The notes under the pieces: model-generated | Databases searched by the model: none | The model's input: only the letters and a program-made list of their open reading frames with translations | What the model was told of the DNA's origin: nothing | Shown: in pieces, positions 48,305 to 64,000 of the stretch | How positions within the stretch are numbered: position 1 is the stretch's first letter | Layout: each line of letters opens with the position of its first letter | Position numbers and translations under genes: made by a program | NCBI GenBank assembly: GCA_026826555.1 | Contig: JAKSZT010000089.1 | Coordinates: 526,688-590,687 of the forward strand | Source of the DNA: Tolypeutes matacus | Lineage: Eukaryota; Chordata; Mammalia; Cingulata; Chlamyphoridae | Length of the DNA stretch: 64,000 bases | Direction: 5' to 3'

Positions 48305-48640
48305 GTTATTAGGGTTCTCTAGGGAAACAGGACAGATAGGAGATTTCCGTAAATAGTATGAGGTTTTATAGAACTGCCTCACGCGGCCATGGGGATGCAT
48401 GGCTCCAGATTCCATAGGGCAGGCTGCCAGCCAGGGGCTCCGATGAACGTCCCTGTTGGGTCCCCAGGAGACGCCGGCTGTCTGAGGCGGAGATGGGGAT
48501 TCTCTCTCTGAATGCGGAAATCGCTGGCGGGACGAGCCGCCACGCGTTGCTGGCAGCCGTCTCCTGTGCTGACAGAGGCGTGAGCGGCCATCTGGGCAGT
48601 CCACTCACTGATGGCTCAAGGCCACGAAGCGCCCTTTGCT
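48305..48640 (-). mobile_element. Second LTR-like repeat, opposite orientation
   Basis: TTATTAGGGTTCTCTAGGGA at the left edge is the antisense 3' terminus of a MaLR-like LTR, followed by CATAGGGCAGGCTGCC. It abuts the preceding LTR, giving a head-to-head pair of solo LTR relics. The right boundary is uncertain. Confidence 0.5.
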
Positions 48641-48914
48641 GTTGCTTGGCCACGAGCCACACCACAGGGAGGAAGCCACGGTGACTGGACAGTCTTTGTT
48701 GAGGAGATGGGTGTGGGTCATGGAGCCAGCCAGCCCTTTGAGCGAAGTGCCTCTGCAGGCGCCTGGTGCCTGCCGGTGCCCGCCGGTGGCTCTCAGGAGC
48801 ACGCCGTCTCCGAGGTGCTCCACCAGCTGGGCTCGAAGGGGCAGACGGCAGAGCGAGGCGTGTCTGTGCAGCGCTTTTGCCCGCTTTCTCATTGGAATGT
48901 GTGTGATTTAGTAA
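48641..48914. other. GC-rich stretch between LTR-like repeat and L1 piece
   Basis: No feature recognised; it may be a continuation of the LTR-like repeat. Confidence 0.35.
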
Positions 48915-49215
48915 GTTTTGAAGTTTTTTTTAATATATTCCACTTGCCCTTTGTCAGATATGTGGTTTGCAAATATTTTCTCCCCATCTGAAGATTATTT
49001 TTTCATCCTCTTAATAGAACTTTTCACAGAGCAGAAGTTTTCTTAGTTTGATGAGATCCAGTTTATCAACTTTTCTTTTCATGGATTGTACTTTTGGTGC
49101 CAGGTTTGAGAACTCTACCAAGCCCTGTATCCTGAATATTTTCTCCTAAAAGTTCTGTAGTTTTGTATTTTACATTTAAGTTTGTGATCCATTTTGAGTT
49201 AATTTTTGTGTAAAG
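48915..49215 (-). mobile_element. Old L1 ORF2 C-terminal fragment, minus orientation
   Basis: TTTGCAAATATTTTCTCCCC, CAGTTTATCAACTTTTCTTT and GATCCATTTTGAGTTAATTT are the antisense of L1M ORF2. Confidence 0.75.
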
Positions 49216-49530
49216 TGTTATATGGGATTTCTAGGGCTACTGTAGCAAATTGCCATGAACTGGGTGGTTTCAAGCGACAGAGATTCGTTCTCTCCAGCCT
49301 TGGTGGCCAGAAGTCTGAGAAGATGGTGTGCGCAGGCCGTGCTCCCTCTGGCGGCTCCGGGGTCCTCCTGTCCTGCAGGTTCTGGTGCCTCCGGCCGTCC
49401 CCGCTCGTGGCAGCACCACTCCTGTCTCGGTCTCCACGTGGACCTCGTCCTTCCTGGGTCCTCTTCTAAGGACACTGGTTGTTGGGTTCAGGGCCCACCC
49501 GAATCCTCTAAAGCTCGTCACATTCTGAGG
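49216..49530 (-). mobile_element. MLT1-like LTR, minus orientation
   Basis: GGGCTACTGTAGCAAATTGC, CAGAAGTCTGAGAAGATGGT, CTTCTAAGGACACTGGTTGT and GGGCCCACCCGAATCCTCT follow the antisense MLT1 consensus in order. Solitary, no internal region. Confidence 0.8.
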
Positions 49531-49866
49531 TGCTGGGTGGAGATGAAGACGGGGGGTTGGGAGGTTTCTTTGCTTGCTTGCCTGTCGAAAAGGCTCTGTT
49601 TCCTCTTTGAATCACTTTCGCACGAAAGCGCCCAGCCCTCCTCCTAGCCCACCTCTCCATCTTGGGGCGTTGCTCTTCTCCCGCCAGCCTGGGCCTTCAG
49701 TGAACACTGAGCTTCCCTATGCCCACACGGGTCTTTGTGCCAGTGGGATTAAGTGGCGGCCGTTGGCGGGGGGCTGCCTCTCCCTAGTGGCCAGCAGTCC
49801 CCATCAGGGCCCTCCAGAATCCCCATCAATGCCCCCTCACCCAAGCACACTGAAGGCACCGCCAAT
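49531..49866. other. Unique stretch
   Basis: Nothing recognised; it is bounded by the MLT1-like LTR and the gene-like fragment. Confidence 0.4.
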
Positions 49867-50217
49867 ATGAAACAAAGACCATTTAAGTTTTATTGGGGAT
49901 AGGGGTGGTGGTGGTGGGGTTGGCGCTGACTGGAGGACGTTGGCCAGCCGAGGCCCAAGAGGGCCCCTACTCCTGGTCCTTGGCGTCACCACGTGTGGCG
50001 GCGTAGCAGTTGTTCTGGTAGTCTGCGCTGCCGCCCACGGCGGGGGGAAGGTGCAGGGGCAGCTCATAGCCCTTCTCCAGGCCCCGCTCCCCAGTCCCAT
50101 GGATTCTCCTGGGCTCCACCCCTACTCACCTCCTCGTGGGAGAGACTGTCTCCTCCAGGCTGGAGAGGTGACGAGGGCAGCTGAGCCCCAGGTGCATAGG
50201 TCCTTTCCACTCCCTCC
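49867..50217 (-). pseudogene. Unidentified gene-like 3' fragment next to the L1 breakpoint
   Basis: On the minus strand a frame reads HGTGERGLEKGYELPLHLPP then AVGGSADYQNNCYAATRGDA and KDQE, ending at a TAG at 49967-49969. An AATAAA lies about 73 nt further on (49889-49894), followed by a GT-rich stretch, which is the layout of a genuine mRNA 3' end. A donor-like GTGAGT lies at 50129-50124. No poly-A tract follows the signal, so it is not an obvious processed copy. I do not recognise the protein. It directly adjoins the abnormal 3' breakpoint of the L1 at 50218. It may be a fragment brought in by rearrangement, the last exon of an unknown gene on the minus strand, or chance. Confidence 0.35.
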
Positions 50218-50282
50218 CATCTTCACGACATTTATTCTTCCAATCCATGAACACGAATGTCTTTCCATTTGTTTAGGTCTTC

Positions 50283-53244
50283 TTAAAATTTTTTTAGCAT
50301 TGTTTTGTAGTTTTCTGCATATAGGTCCTGTACTTCCTTGGTTAAATTAACTCCTAGGTATTTGAGTCTTTTTGTTGCTTTTGGAAATGGAATTTTTCCC
50401 CTGATTTCCTCCTCAGATTGTTGAGTACTGATGTACAAAAACATTACTGATTTTTGCATGTTGATCTTGTATCCTGCCACTTTGCTAAACTCATTTATTA
50501 GTTCAAGTAGCTTTGTTGTGGATACTTCAGGATTTTCTAAATACAGGATCATGTCATCCACAAACAGTGAGAGTTTTACTTCCTCTTTTCCTATTTGGAC
50601 GCCTTTAATTTTTTTGTCTTGTCTAATTGCCCTAGCTAGAACTTCTAGTACAATGTTGAATAACAATGGTGACAGTGGGCATCCTTGTCTTGTTCCTGAT
50701 CTTAGGGGGAAAGCTTTCAACCTTTCCCCATTGAGTATGATGTTGGCTGTGGGTTTTTCATATATGCCTTTTATCATATTGAGGAATTTTCCTTTTATTC
50801 CTATCTTTTGAAGTATTTTTATCAAAAAAGGATGTTGGATTTTGTTGAATACCTTTTCTGCATCTATTGAGATGATCATGTGGTTTTTTCCCTTCAATTT
50901 GTTAATGTGGTGTATTATATTGATTGATTTTCTTATGTTGAACCAGCCTTGCATACCAGGAATAAATCCCACTTGGTCGTGATGTATAAGTCTTTTGATA
51001 TGCCGTTGGATTCGATTTGCAAGTATTTTGTTGAGAATTCTTACATCTATGTTCATGAGAGAGATTGGTCTGTAATTTTCTTTCTTTTTTTCTGCCAGGG
51101 TAAGAGCTTAGATTTTATTATAGTTACAATGAGGAGCCACTGATGGGAGTAAGCAGAGGGGGAATGTGGTCTGATTTACTCTGAAAGACCACTCTGGCTG
51201 CTGGACGGAGACTGGGTTGAGGAGCCCGATGGTGGCAGCACGAGGATGAGTTAAGAGCTTGCTGCAGTTGTCCAGGCAAGAGGTGGCAGTGGCTAAGACT
51301 AAAGTCGTGGCAAGGGAGGCAGAGAAATTTTGATTGAATTCAGGCTATTTTGGAGGTTGGATCCTAGGATTAGATGTTGGGGTGAGAGAAAGAAGAATTT
51401 CTTGGACAACTTCTCGCTTTTTGATCTGAGCAGTTCGGTGGACAGTGAAGCCATTTACTGGGATGGAGAAGCCTCAAGTCCATCCATTCTCAACTCCACA
51501 GCTGCCACCCTGGCCCAAGCCACCATCATCTCTGCCCCGGACACCTGCAGCAACATCATGGTTAATCTCCTGGCTTCTGTTCTCCACGCAACATCTGCTC
51601 ACCCACACTGCTCTGGCCACACCTAACTTTGGTGGTTTCTCAAAAATCTCAATATCTGTCAATTTTCTTTTCTTGTAGAATCTTTATCTGCCTTTGGTAT
51701 TAGGGTGATTTTGGCTTCATAAAATGTGTTGGGTAATTTTCCCTCCTCTTCAATTTTTTGGAAGAGTTTAAACAGGATTGTTGTTAATTCTTTTAGAAAT
51801 GCTTGGTAGAACTCACCTGTGAAGCCATCTGGTCCTGGACTTTTCTTTCCTGGGAGATTTTTGATGACGGATTCAATCTCCTTAATTGTGATTGGTTTGT
51901 TAAGTTCTTGTATTTCTTGTTGTGTCAGTGTAGGTTGGTTATGTGTTTCTAGAAATTTGTCCATTTCATCCAGGTTGTCTAGTTTGTTGGCGTATAGTTT
52001 CTCCTAATATCGTCTTATGATTCTTTTTATTTCTGTGGTGTTATTTGTAATTTCCCCCCTTTCATTTCTGATTGTACTTTTTTGCATCTTCTCTCTTTTT
52101 TCTTTGTTAGTCTAGCGAGGGGTTTGTCAATTTTATTGATCTTCTCAAAGAACCAGCTTTTGGTTTTGTTGATTTTCTCTATTGTTTTTCTGTTCTCATT
52201 TTCATTTATTTCTGCTCTAATTTTATTATTTCTTTCCTTCTGCTTGCTTTGGGATTGGTTTGCTGTTCTTTTTCTAGTTTCTCAAGTTGTTCAGTTAAAT
52301 CTTTGAGTTTAGCTCTTTCTTCTTTTTTAATATAGGCATTTAGGGCTATAAATTTCCCTCTCAAGACTGCCTTTGCTGTATCCCATAAGTTTTGATATGT
52401 TTTGTTCTCATTTTCATTTGTCTCAATATATTTGCTGATTTCAATTGCAATTTCTTCTTTGACCCACTGAATATTTAGGAGTGTGTTGTTCAGTCTCCAC
52501 ACATTTGCAAATTTACTTTTTTCCTGTCTTTATTGGTTTCTAGTTTCATTCCATTATGATCTGAGAAGGTGCTTTGTATAATTTCGATCTTTTTATATTT
52601 ATTGGGAGCTGTATTGTGACCTAACATGTGGTCTATTGTGGAGAAAGATCCATGGGCACTTGAGAAGAATGTATAATCCGCTGAGTTTGGATGCAGTGTT
52701 CTGTATATGTCTGTTAGGTCTAACTTGTTTATCATATTGTTCAAGTTCTCTGTTTCCTTGTTGATCTTCTGTCTAGTTGTTCTATCTAATGATGTGAGAG
52801 GGGTGTTGAAGTCTCCAACGATTATTGTAGAAATGTCTATTTCTCCCTTCAGTTTTGCCAGAGTTTGTCCACATATTTTGGGGCACCCTGGTTAGGTGCG
52901 TAGATATTTATGACTCTTATATCTTCCTGGAGGATCATCCCTTTTATTAATATATAATGGCCTTCCATATCTCTTATCACTTTTTTGCATTTAAAGTCTG
53001 TTTTGTCTGATATTAGTATAGCTACCCCTGCTCTTTTCTGGTTACTATTCGCGTGGAGTATCTTTTTCCAACCTTTTACTTTCAGCCAGTTTGTATCCCT
53101 GGGTCTGAGGTAAGTTTCTTGTAAGCAGCGTATGGATGGCTCATGTTTTTTTATCTATTCTATCAGCCTGTATCTTTTGATTGGGGGATTTAATCCATTC
53201 ACATTCAATGATATTACTGAAAATGCACTATTTATTTCCTCCAT
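50283..53244 (-). pseudogene. L1 ORF2, 3'-truncated and broken
   Basis: The start ATG is at 53244. Breaks include a TAG replacing tryptophan at 53157-53155, several frameshifts across the endonuclease and linker, and a 577-bp insertion at 51084-51660 between the linker and RT. The catalytic box reads [13 protein letters not shown], so the first alanine of FADD is lost. A TAA at 50285-50283 is at the same codon as the in-frame TAA of the plus-strand L1. Motifs GDFN-like text (antisense near 52815) and [12 protein letters not shown] are still readable. Confidence 0.88.
51084..51660 (-). mobile_element. Retrocopy of a repeat-derived transcript inside the L1
   Basis: The insert splits the L1 exactly at AATTTTCTTT, which is present on both sides (51074-51083 and 51661-51670; with a one-base indel the match extends to TCTGT). 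At its left edge a T-rich run (51085-51091) equals a poly-A tail on the minus strand. ATAATAAAATC, an AATAAA signal, lies about 20 nt upstream of that tail (near 51110-51120). The content reads as old mammalian interspersed repeat text (ACCACTCTGGCTGCTGGACG, CAGTTGTCCAGGCAAGAGG, CATTTACTGGGATGGAGAAG), with a second segment of the same repeat inverted near 51490-51590. No coding frame is meaningful. Confidence 0.75.
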
Positions 53245-53337
53245 TTTATTCTTTGGTTTTCACATGTCATCTTATTTTTGTCTCTCTTTTTACTCTTTTG
53301 GTTATCCTTTCTGCTTTTCTTTCTTCTATACTCTCCT

Positions 53338-54310
53338 CTAAGCCTCTCTCTCCTGTCCTTTTCTTTCAGGTTCTAAGGCTTCCTTTAATATTTCCTGCAA
53401 AGCTGGATTCTTTTTTGCAAACTCTCTTAGTTTCTGTTTGTTTGTGAATATTTTATACTCGCCTCCATATTTGAAGGACAATTTTACTGGATAAAGAATT
53501 CTCAGCTGGCAGTTTTTCTCTTTCAGTTTCCTAATTGTATCATACCACTGTCTTCTCGCCTCCATGGTTTCTGAGGAGAAATCTGCACTAAGTCTTATTG
53601 GACTTCCCTTGTACATGATCGTTTGCTTCTCTCTTGCTGCTCTGAGAATTTTCTCTTTATTTTTGACATTTGGCATTCTGAATAGTATGTGTCTTGGCGT
53701 AGGTCTATTTGGATTTATTCTGATTGGGGTATGGTGTGCTTCTTGGACATGTAAGTTCATTTCTTTTGTGAGAGTTGGCAAATTTTCAGCCAATATTTCC
53801 TCAAATACTCTTTCTGTCCCTTTTCCTTTCTCTTCTCCTTCTGGAATTCCCATGACATGTATGTTGTTGTGTTTTGTGTTGTCATTCAGCTCTCTGACCC
53901 CCTGCTCAATTTTTTCCATTCTTTTCTCTCTTCAATTTTAGCTGCTCTGTCTTTGGTATCATTTACTCTTTCTTCTATAATTTTGAGTCTGCTGTTGTAT
54001 GCCTCAAATGTGTTTTTGACCTCATCTATTGTGTCTTTCATTCCCATGAACTCCGTTACTTTTCTGTTCAGGATTTCAATTTTTTTTGCGTTTGTTCAGT
54101 GTCTTCTTGATGTCATTTATCACTTTAACTATGTTGTCTTTCAACTCATTAATTTGATTTTTGGAAATTTGTGCTCATATCACTGATTAGTTCTCTCAAA
54201 TTCTGCATCTTTTCTGGGGCTTTGATATATTCCTTTTCTTGGGCCATGTCTTCTATTTTCGTAGTATGGCTCGTAATTTTTTGCTGGTGCTTGGGTATCT
54301 GGTTAGGATG
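53338..54310 (-). pseudogene. L1 ORF1, frameshifted
   Basis: The C-terminal two thirds is open from 53919 to 53338 (MEKIEQGVRELNDNTKHNN through RPTPRHILFRMPNVKNKEK). The N-terminal coiled-coil part (up to about 54310) is in other frames, and the first methionine found in the other copy reads ATA here. The junction carries the same GAGAGAAAAGAATGG frameshift as the plus-strand L1. Confidence 0.88.
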
Positions 54311-55468
54311 TAGTTTACTCAGATGCTCAATCTCTTTCTCTTTTATAGGGTTTCAGTGGCAGGAGGCTGTGAGTTACCACAGCTCTTTGATTTTTGGCTC
54401 AACTTGGATTGTTAGGATTGTTCTGCTGGTTGCTCAAAACTGGGCACTGGACCCAGTAATTGGTTGTAGAGTCGTTTCCTAGGGCCTTGGGCAGGGAGGC
54501 TATAGAGGCCAGGAAAAGCCTCTCCTACTTGTTTTTAATTTTCTTATGTGCACTTCCTTGGTCTGCCAGGAGATGGCGCTTGTTGGCAGCTCTCAATTCA
54601 ATGCCTGGTTGGAGCGTATTTGTTGTGACACAGACCAGATCAATGTGATGGAGCTTCCTGTCTGGGGGCCAGGAGCCCTGTGATTCAAACTTTCTGAGAC
54701 AGTTCTCCAGACTTCTCTCCTAGCGCCCCCCTTTTCCCAGCTAGGAAATATTTTCACTCCCTTCTGAATCCTCAACAGTCAGTCCGTGTTAGTAGCGTAG
54801 GAGATGGGGAGGTTTGTGTATCTTTAGCCCCTTGCAGGCTCCAAGGCAAACAATGGCGCAGCCCCACCCGGCCTGGAAGGGCCCTCGGGACAGGGCAGAC
54901 CAAACCTGGGAGTCAAAAGCAGGGTCAGCCCAGGCTCTCTCTCCCCTCTCCCGTGGTGTCCTCAACAATTAGTCCAGGCTAGAAGAGAGGGAGGTTGCGA
55001 GGGTCGGATTTCTCCAGTCCTTTCCAGGCTCCCAGGGAAAACCATCATGTGGAAGGGTCCATGGGGCTCCGCATCCCAAATTTGCGGGTCAGAACCTGAG
55101 TCAGCCTAAGGCTGTGTCCCTCTCTCATTCCCCCTTCCTGGGGTGGTAGATCCCTGGAGCCCCCTTTGTCTAGTTGCAGGCCCAGAGGCCTGAGAATTCT
55201 AAAGAGTCTTTAGTGTGGGGGAGGGCGCCGGCAGCAGCTGCCACTGCTGGTTCCAGCTCACGGTTCTGTGGTCGCGATTTCCCTCTTCTGTCCCTCTCTC
55301 CTCTGGGTGGTGTGCAGCCTTCACCTGCTATCCTAAACCTTAGATCTTTTTCGGGGTTATCTCAGCCTGCCCTCTAGCTATTTTTCTGGAGAAGAGATTC
55401 CTGTGTCTTACTCAGCTGCCATTTTCCTGTAAGTCTCAATGTGTCTTTTATTGTGTTTTGATTTTTAA

Positions 55469-55577
55469 TTTTTTTTTTTTTTTTTTTTTTTTTTACCGGG
55501 AGTTCCTGGGGATCGAACCCAGGTCCCTCCATATGGGAGACGGACGCCCAACCAGTTGAGCCACATCCACCCCCTGC
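55469..55577 (-). mobile_element. DAS-type SINE, minus orientation, with target-site duplication
   Basis: The reverse complement contains GTGGCTCAACTGGTTGGGCG (A box), GGTTCGATCCCC (B box) and ends CCGGT before a 26-base poly-A. It is flanked by TGATTTTTAA at 55459-55468 and 55584-55593. Confidence 0.92.
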
Positions 55578-55584
55578 ACCCCCT

Positions 55585-56390
55585 GATTTTTAAAATTTTT
55601 GAAAGTGTGTTAATTTCAGTTCCTGCGTTCATTGTTGGTACATAAAAATGTGATTAATTTTTTTTTTTTGTCGCTTTTTTATCTTTTGGCCTTGTTAAAC
55701 TCAGTACTTCTAGGAGGGTTTTTTCCCCACTTTCTTATTGTTTGAGATTCCTTGAGATGTTTTACATAGACAAACATGTCATCTGTAAATACAGTTTTAC
55801 TTCTTCCTTTCTAATCTGTATGCCTTCTATTTCCTTTTCTTGCCTTATTACAGAGGCTAGAGCTTCCAGCGCTGTGTTTAGTAAGAGTCGTGAGAGGGGC
55901 AGCATCACCTTGTTCCCTGCCTTAGGGGGAATGTTTTCAGCCTGTCACCATGAAGTGTGATGTGAGCTGTAAGTATTACTGTAGGTATTCCTTATCAGGG
56001 AGAGGACGTTTTCCTCTATTCCTAATTTACTTAGTTTTTATTATGAATGTGTTTTGGATTTTGTCATGTGATTTTCCCGCACCAGTTGATCGGACTCAGT
56101 GCTCTTTTCTTCTCGTCTGTTGATAGGGTGGATTGCATTGGTTCATTTTCATCCCTAAAATAAATACTATTGTGTTGTGGTGGATAATTCTTTTCATACA
56201 CTGCTGGATTTGATTTGCTAATATTTTTGTTGATTTTTGTTTTTTTTGTTGTTGTTATTTTGGTATTTTTCAGGGTAATATTGGCTTCGTAAAGTGAACT
56301 GAGAAGTGTTCCCTTATTTATTCTCTGTAAGAGATTATGTAAAATTGATGTTAGATAGTCTTTAAAGACTTGGTAGACTCTTCAGTGAAG
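55585..56390 (-). mobile_element. Old L1 ORF2 fragment, minus orientation
   Basis: TTAGTAAGAGTCGTGAGAGG, TCACCTTGTTCCCTGCCTTA, TTGATTTGCTAATATTTTTG and TAATATTGGCTTCGTAAAGT follow the antisense RT region of an L1M element, highly diverged. Confidence 0.75.
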
Positions 56391-62300
<5,910 letters not shown>

Positions 62301-62381
62301 CTCTTCGCCGCCGGGAGCCCTCGAGAAGGACTGCGAGGCTCCCCAGGATTGCGGCGTGGATGGCCCGCTGCGCCACTCCAG
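62301..62381 (+). CDS. ARHGAP39: ARHGAP39 third coding exon: short divergent linker
   Basis: A strong acceptor (TGCCTTTCAG) ends at 62300 and GTAGAG, an acceptable but weaker donor, starts at 62382. The 81-nt exon completes S164 and encodes residues 165-190, leaving two bases for the next exon, so the frame stays open. The order SSSPPG..LEKD matches the known linker after the WW domains, and the GC-rich remainder (DCEAPQDCGVDGPLRHS) aligns with the family position by position, with one residue fewer. It differs from my recollection of other mammals in having no tyrosine at all, where they carry four. Reading and splice signals support a real exon; the divergence could be biased substitution in GC-rich DNA. 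The next coding exon was searched for up to 64000 and is not present. Confidence 0.8.
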
Positions 62382-64000
62382 GTAGAGCTTGTCCCTAGCG
62401 AGGGCTGTGGGGCCTCCTCCCTGGGGCCCGCGCTCTGGCCGCTGGGGTTTGCTGGTGGGCCGCCTGCCCAGCTCCCGGGGCCCCGTCCTGCCGGCCGCGC
62501 CTCATGGTCTTTACCCCCTGCTTCCGCCTCCCACTCCCATCCCCGCACACCCGCTCACACACGCCCTTACACGCACACACGTGTGCATGACCCTGGGTGC
62601 ACATGCACGCACTCACGCTTTCTTAGACTTGCAGAATTGCCCCGGCATCCTTACCTTATATGCACCCACACACACCCTTTCACCGTCTTACACGCACACA
62701 TTTACACACTCGTGCACACGCTCACCCTGCTTCCCTCTGGACCCTGCAGCCTCCCTCGCCTACACACACCGTGGTCTCGGCGCCGTCTCCACCTCGCTGG
62801 CTCCCCTCACCCTCCTCTCATGACCCTGCCCCAGTTGTCCCCCACAATCCTGTGCTGAGGCGGAGCGCTGTCGCACACCTGGGGGCGGAAAGCTCGGCCT
62901 CGGCGGCCCCGTGAGGCCAAGGGGCCCTGCGCCGCGGGCTGGCCTGCTGCGTTCCAGCGAAGTCGCCGGGTCTTCCAGGAAGTTGTTTACCACCTTCCTC
63001 TTCCCAGGCCAGTGTCCTAGAAAGTTCTGGAATGTCCTGGAAGAGCAGTGCAGATGAGTAGGGGTGGAAAGGCCTGCCACATGCACGGAGATGCCGAGCT
63101 GCTTTCCGCCCCCTGCCCCCTGCAGCCCCCCTTCCCCTCCCTGCACACTGCCTGGTGCAGCCCCACTGTGCGCTCCCGCTCGAGCCCTCCACACCGCTTC
63201 CCACTGTGGTCTGGCTTCCCCGCAGGCTGTCCCGGCCATGGGTGCCGCTGAGCAGCCGTGCAGAACCTCACACCTCTGGGCTGACGGGAGCCCTGGGGGC
63301 TGGGGCAGCTGGCCTGACCGCCGAAGCCCCTGTGGGCTCCCTGAGCAGCCCCCAGCCTGGTGGAGCAGGCGCGGAGCGCAGGGTCCCAGAGCAGGGCGGC
63401 GGGCAGCACAGGGCCCGCGGCTCCCTCTCCCAGGTGCTCTGCCTCCAGCTCTGGCTCTTCCCAGCTCCATCAGGAGGGTGACTGCCACTGCGGCCCCTCT
63501 GGGCGTCATTCCCACTGACCTTCCCCTCAGCCAGGCCACCACCCCGAGAGCTGCACTTGGAGCACGTTGTTCTCCCCTTCCAGGTGCCCCAAAACCCACC
63601 TCTGCAGCAGAGCCTGCTGCTGGGCCCCGATATGGCTCTGGTGTGGCTGGAGCCCGGGGGCGAGTCAGTGTTCGGCCTCCTGCCCCCACTTGGCCCCGAC
63701 CCGGCTACCCTGCAGCCTTCAGAGATGGCTCCTGGGCCCCGGCCCCCTACCATGTCCTCACCCCCTGGGGTCTCATCCTCCCTGCTGCCTGCCCCTCGCC
63801 AGCCTGTACCCCAGACCAGCTTGTCTGTCCTTTCCTTAATCTCCGTTAAAAGAAACATGGTGCAGCAGGCTTCACGTTCACAGAAGCCTAACTCTGTTTA
63901 GAATCGAGTGTGAGAAGTAGCTCTGCTCTTCCCTGTGCCATCAGCGCGCCCTGGTCTCGCCCACCCTCTGGAACCTCCCACCCTCTGCAGGCCTCTGTGG
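62382..64000 (+). other. ARHGAP39: Start of the following ARHGAP39 intron
   Basis: The next coding exon of the family begins with a TSSLRW-like sequence; no such reading occurs up to 64000, although an acceptor-like CTCTGCAG occurs near the right edge. The segment contains a CA-rich degenerate microsatellite (62540-62740) and otherwise GC-rich unique sequence. Confidence 0.7.
62540..62740. repeat. Degenerate CA-rich microsatellite
   Basis: CACACGCCCTTACACGCACA and ACACACACCC blocks separated by diverged text, all inside the intron after the third coding exon. Confidence 0.75.

Larger units (their letters stand above)
50218..55435 (-). mobile_element. L1 with intact 5' end but missing its 3' third, minus orientation
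   Basis: The 5' end is at 55435 (GACTTACAGGAAAATGGC on the minus strand), followed by 5' UTR, ORF1 and ORF2 down to codons just after the RT domain. Homology to the + strand L1 stops at 50218 (position 43142 of that copy), so about 1.6 kb including the ORF2 end and 3' UTR is absent. Insertion cannot produce a 3' loss, so a later deletion or rearrangement is needed. It is interrupted by a 577-bp insert at 51084-51660. Confidence 0.92.

Noticed and set aside
50124..50129. Splice donor of a minus-strand gene
   Set aside because: GTGAGT is present but there is no matching acceptor at a workable distance before the coding tail; kept only as a note on the fragment.
63940..64000. Next ARHGAP39 coding exon at the right edge
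   Set aside because: An acceptor-like CTCTGCAG is followed by GCCTCTGTGG, which does not fit the expected TSSLRW-type start in the required phase.

Overview
This is a mammalian nuclear window, almost certainly from a xenarthran and most likely an armadillo (Dasypus). The diagnostic signal is a set of short tRNA-Ala-headed SINEs of the armadillo DAS type, some with perfect target-site duplications, plus fairly young L1 copies. Nothing prokaryotic, organellar or CRISPR-like is present. One 10-base run of N (9466-9475) shows that this is assembled sequence with a gap.

The only host protein-coding gene I can support is the 5' part of ARHGAP39 (Vilse/CrGAP-type WW-MyTH4-RhoGAP protein) on the + strand. 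Three exons are visible: 29263-29424 (5' UTR end, start codon and the first 26 codons), 60398-60808 (two WW domains) and 62301-62381 (a short linker exon). Splice phases join without a break, with introns of about 31.0 kb and 1.5 kb. The first, noncoding exon is not identified and the large next coding exon lies beyond the right edge. Everything else is intron or upstream DNA of this gene.

Layout. 1-9 kb: GC-moderate DNA with a MaLR-type LTR, old L1 pieces, a perfect SINE insertion, a 54-bp minisatellite and a GC-rich minisatellite. 9.3-17 kb: GC- and CpG-rich, with candidate promoter islands around 9.4-10 kb (holding the gap) and 14.9-15.9 kb. 17-21.2 kb: L1 3' ends in minus orientation. 21.4-28.9 kb: an AT-rich block made mainly of a decayed + strand L1 of about 5.5 kb carrying SINE insertions. 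28.9-38.5 kb: coding exon 1 and GC-rich intron. 38.5-44.8 kb: a near full-length + strand L1 with broken ORFs. 47.9-49.5 kb: MaLR-type LTRs. 49.9-55.4 kb: a minus-strand L1 lacking its 3' third, abutting an unidentified gene-like fragment and split by a 577-bp retrocopy. 56.4-64 kb: GC-rich intron with the two WW/linker exons.

The two large L1s are in inverted orientation and share both an ORF1 frameshift and an ORF2 in-frame stop, which suggests descent from a common defective source. I found no new enzyme or defence system. The most interesting items are the shared L1 lesions, the retrocopy inside an L1, the triple-TSD tandem SINE, the tyrosine-poor linker exon of ARHGAP39 and the gene-like fragment at the L1 breakpoint.
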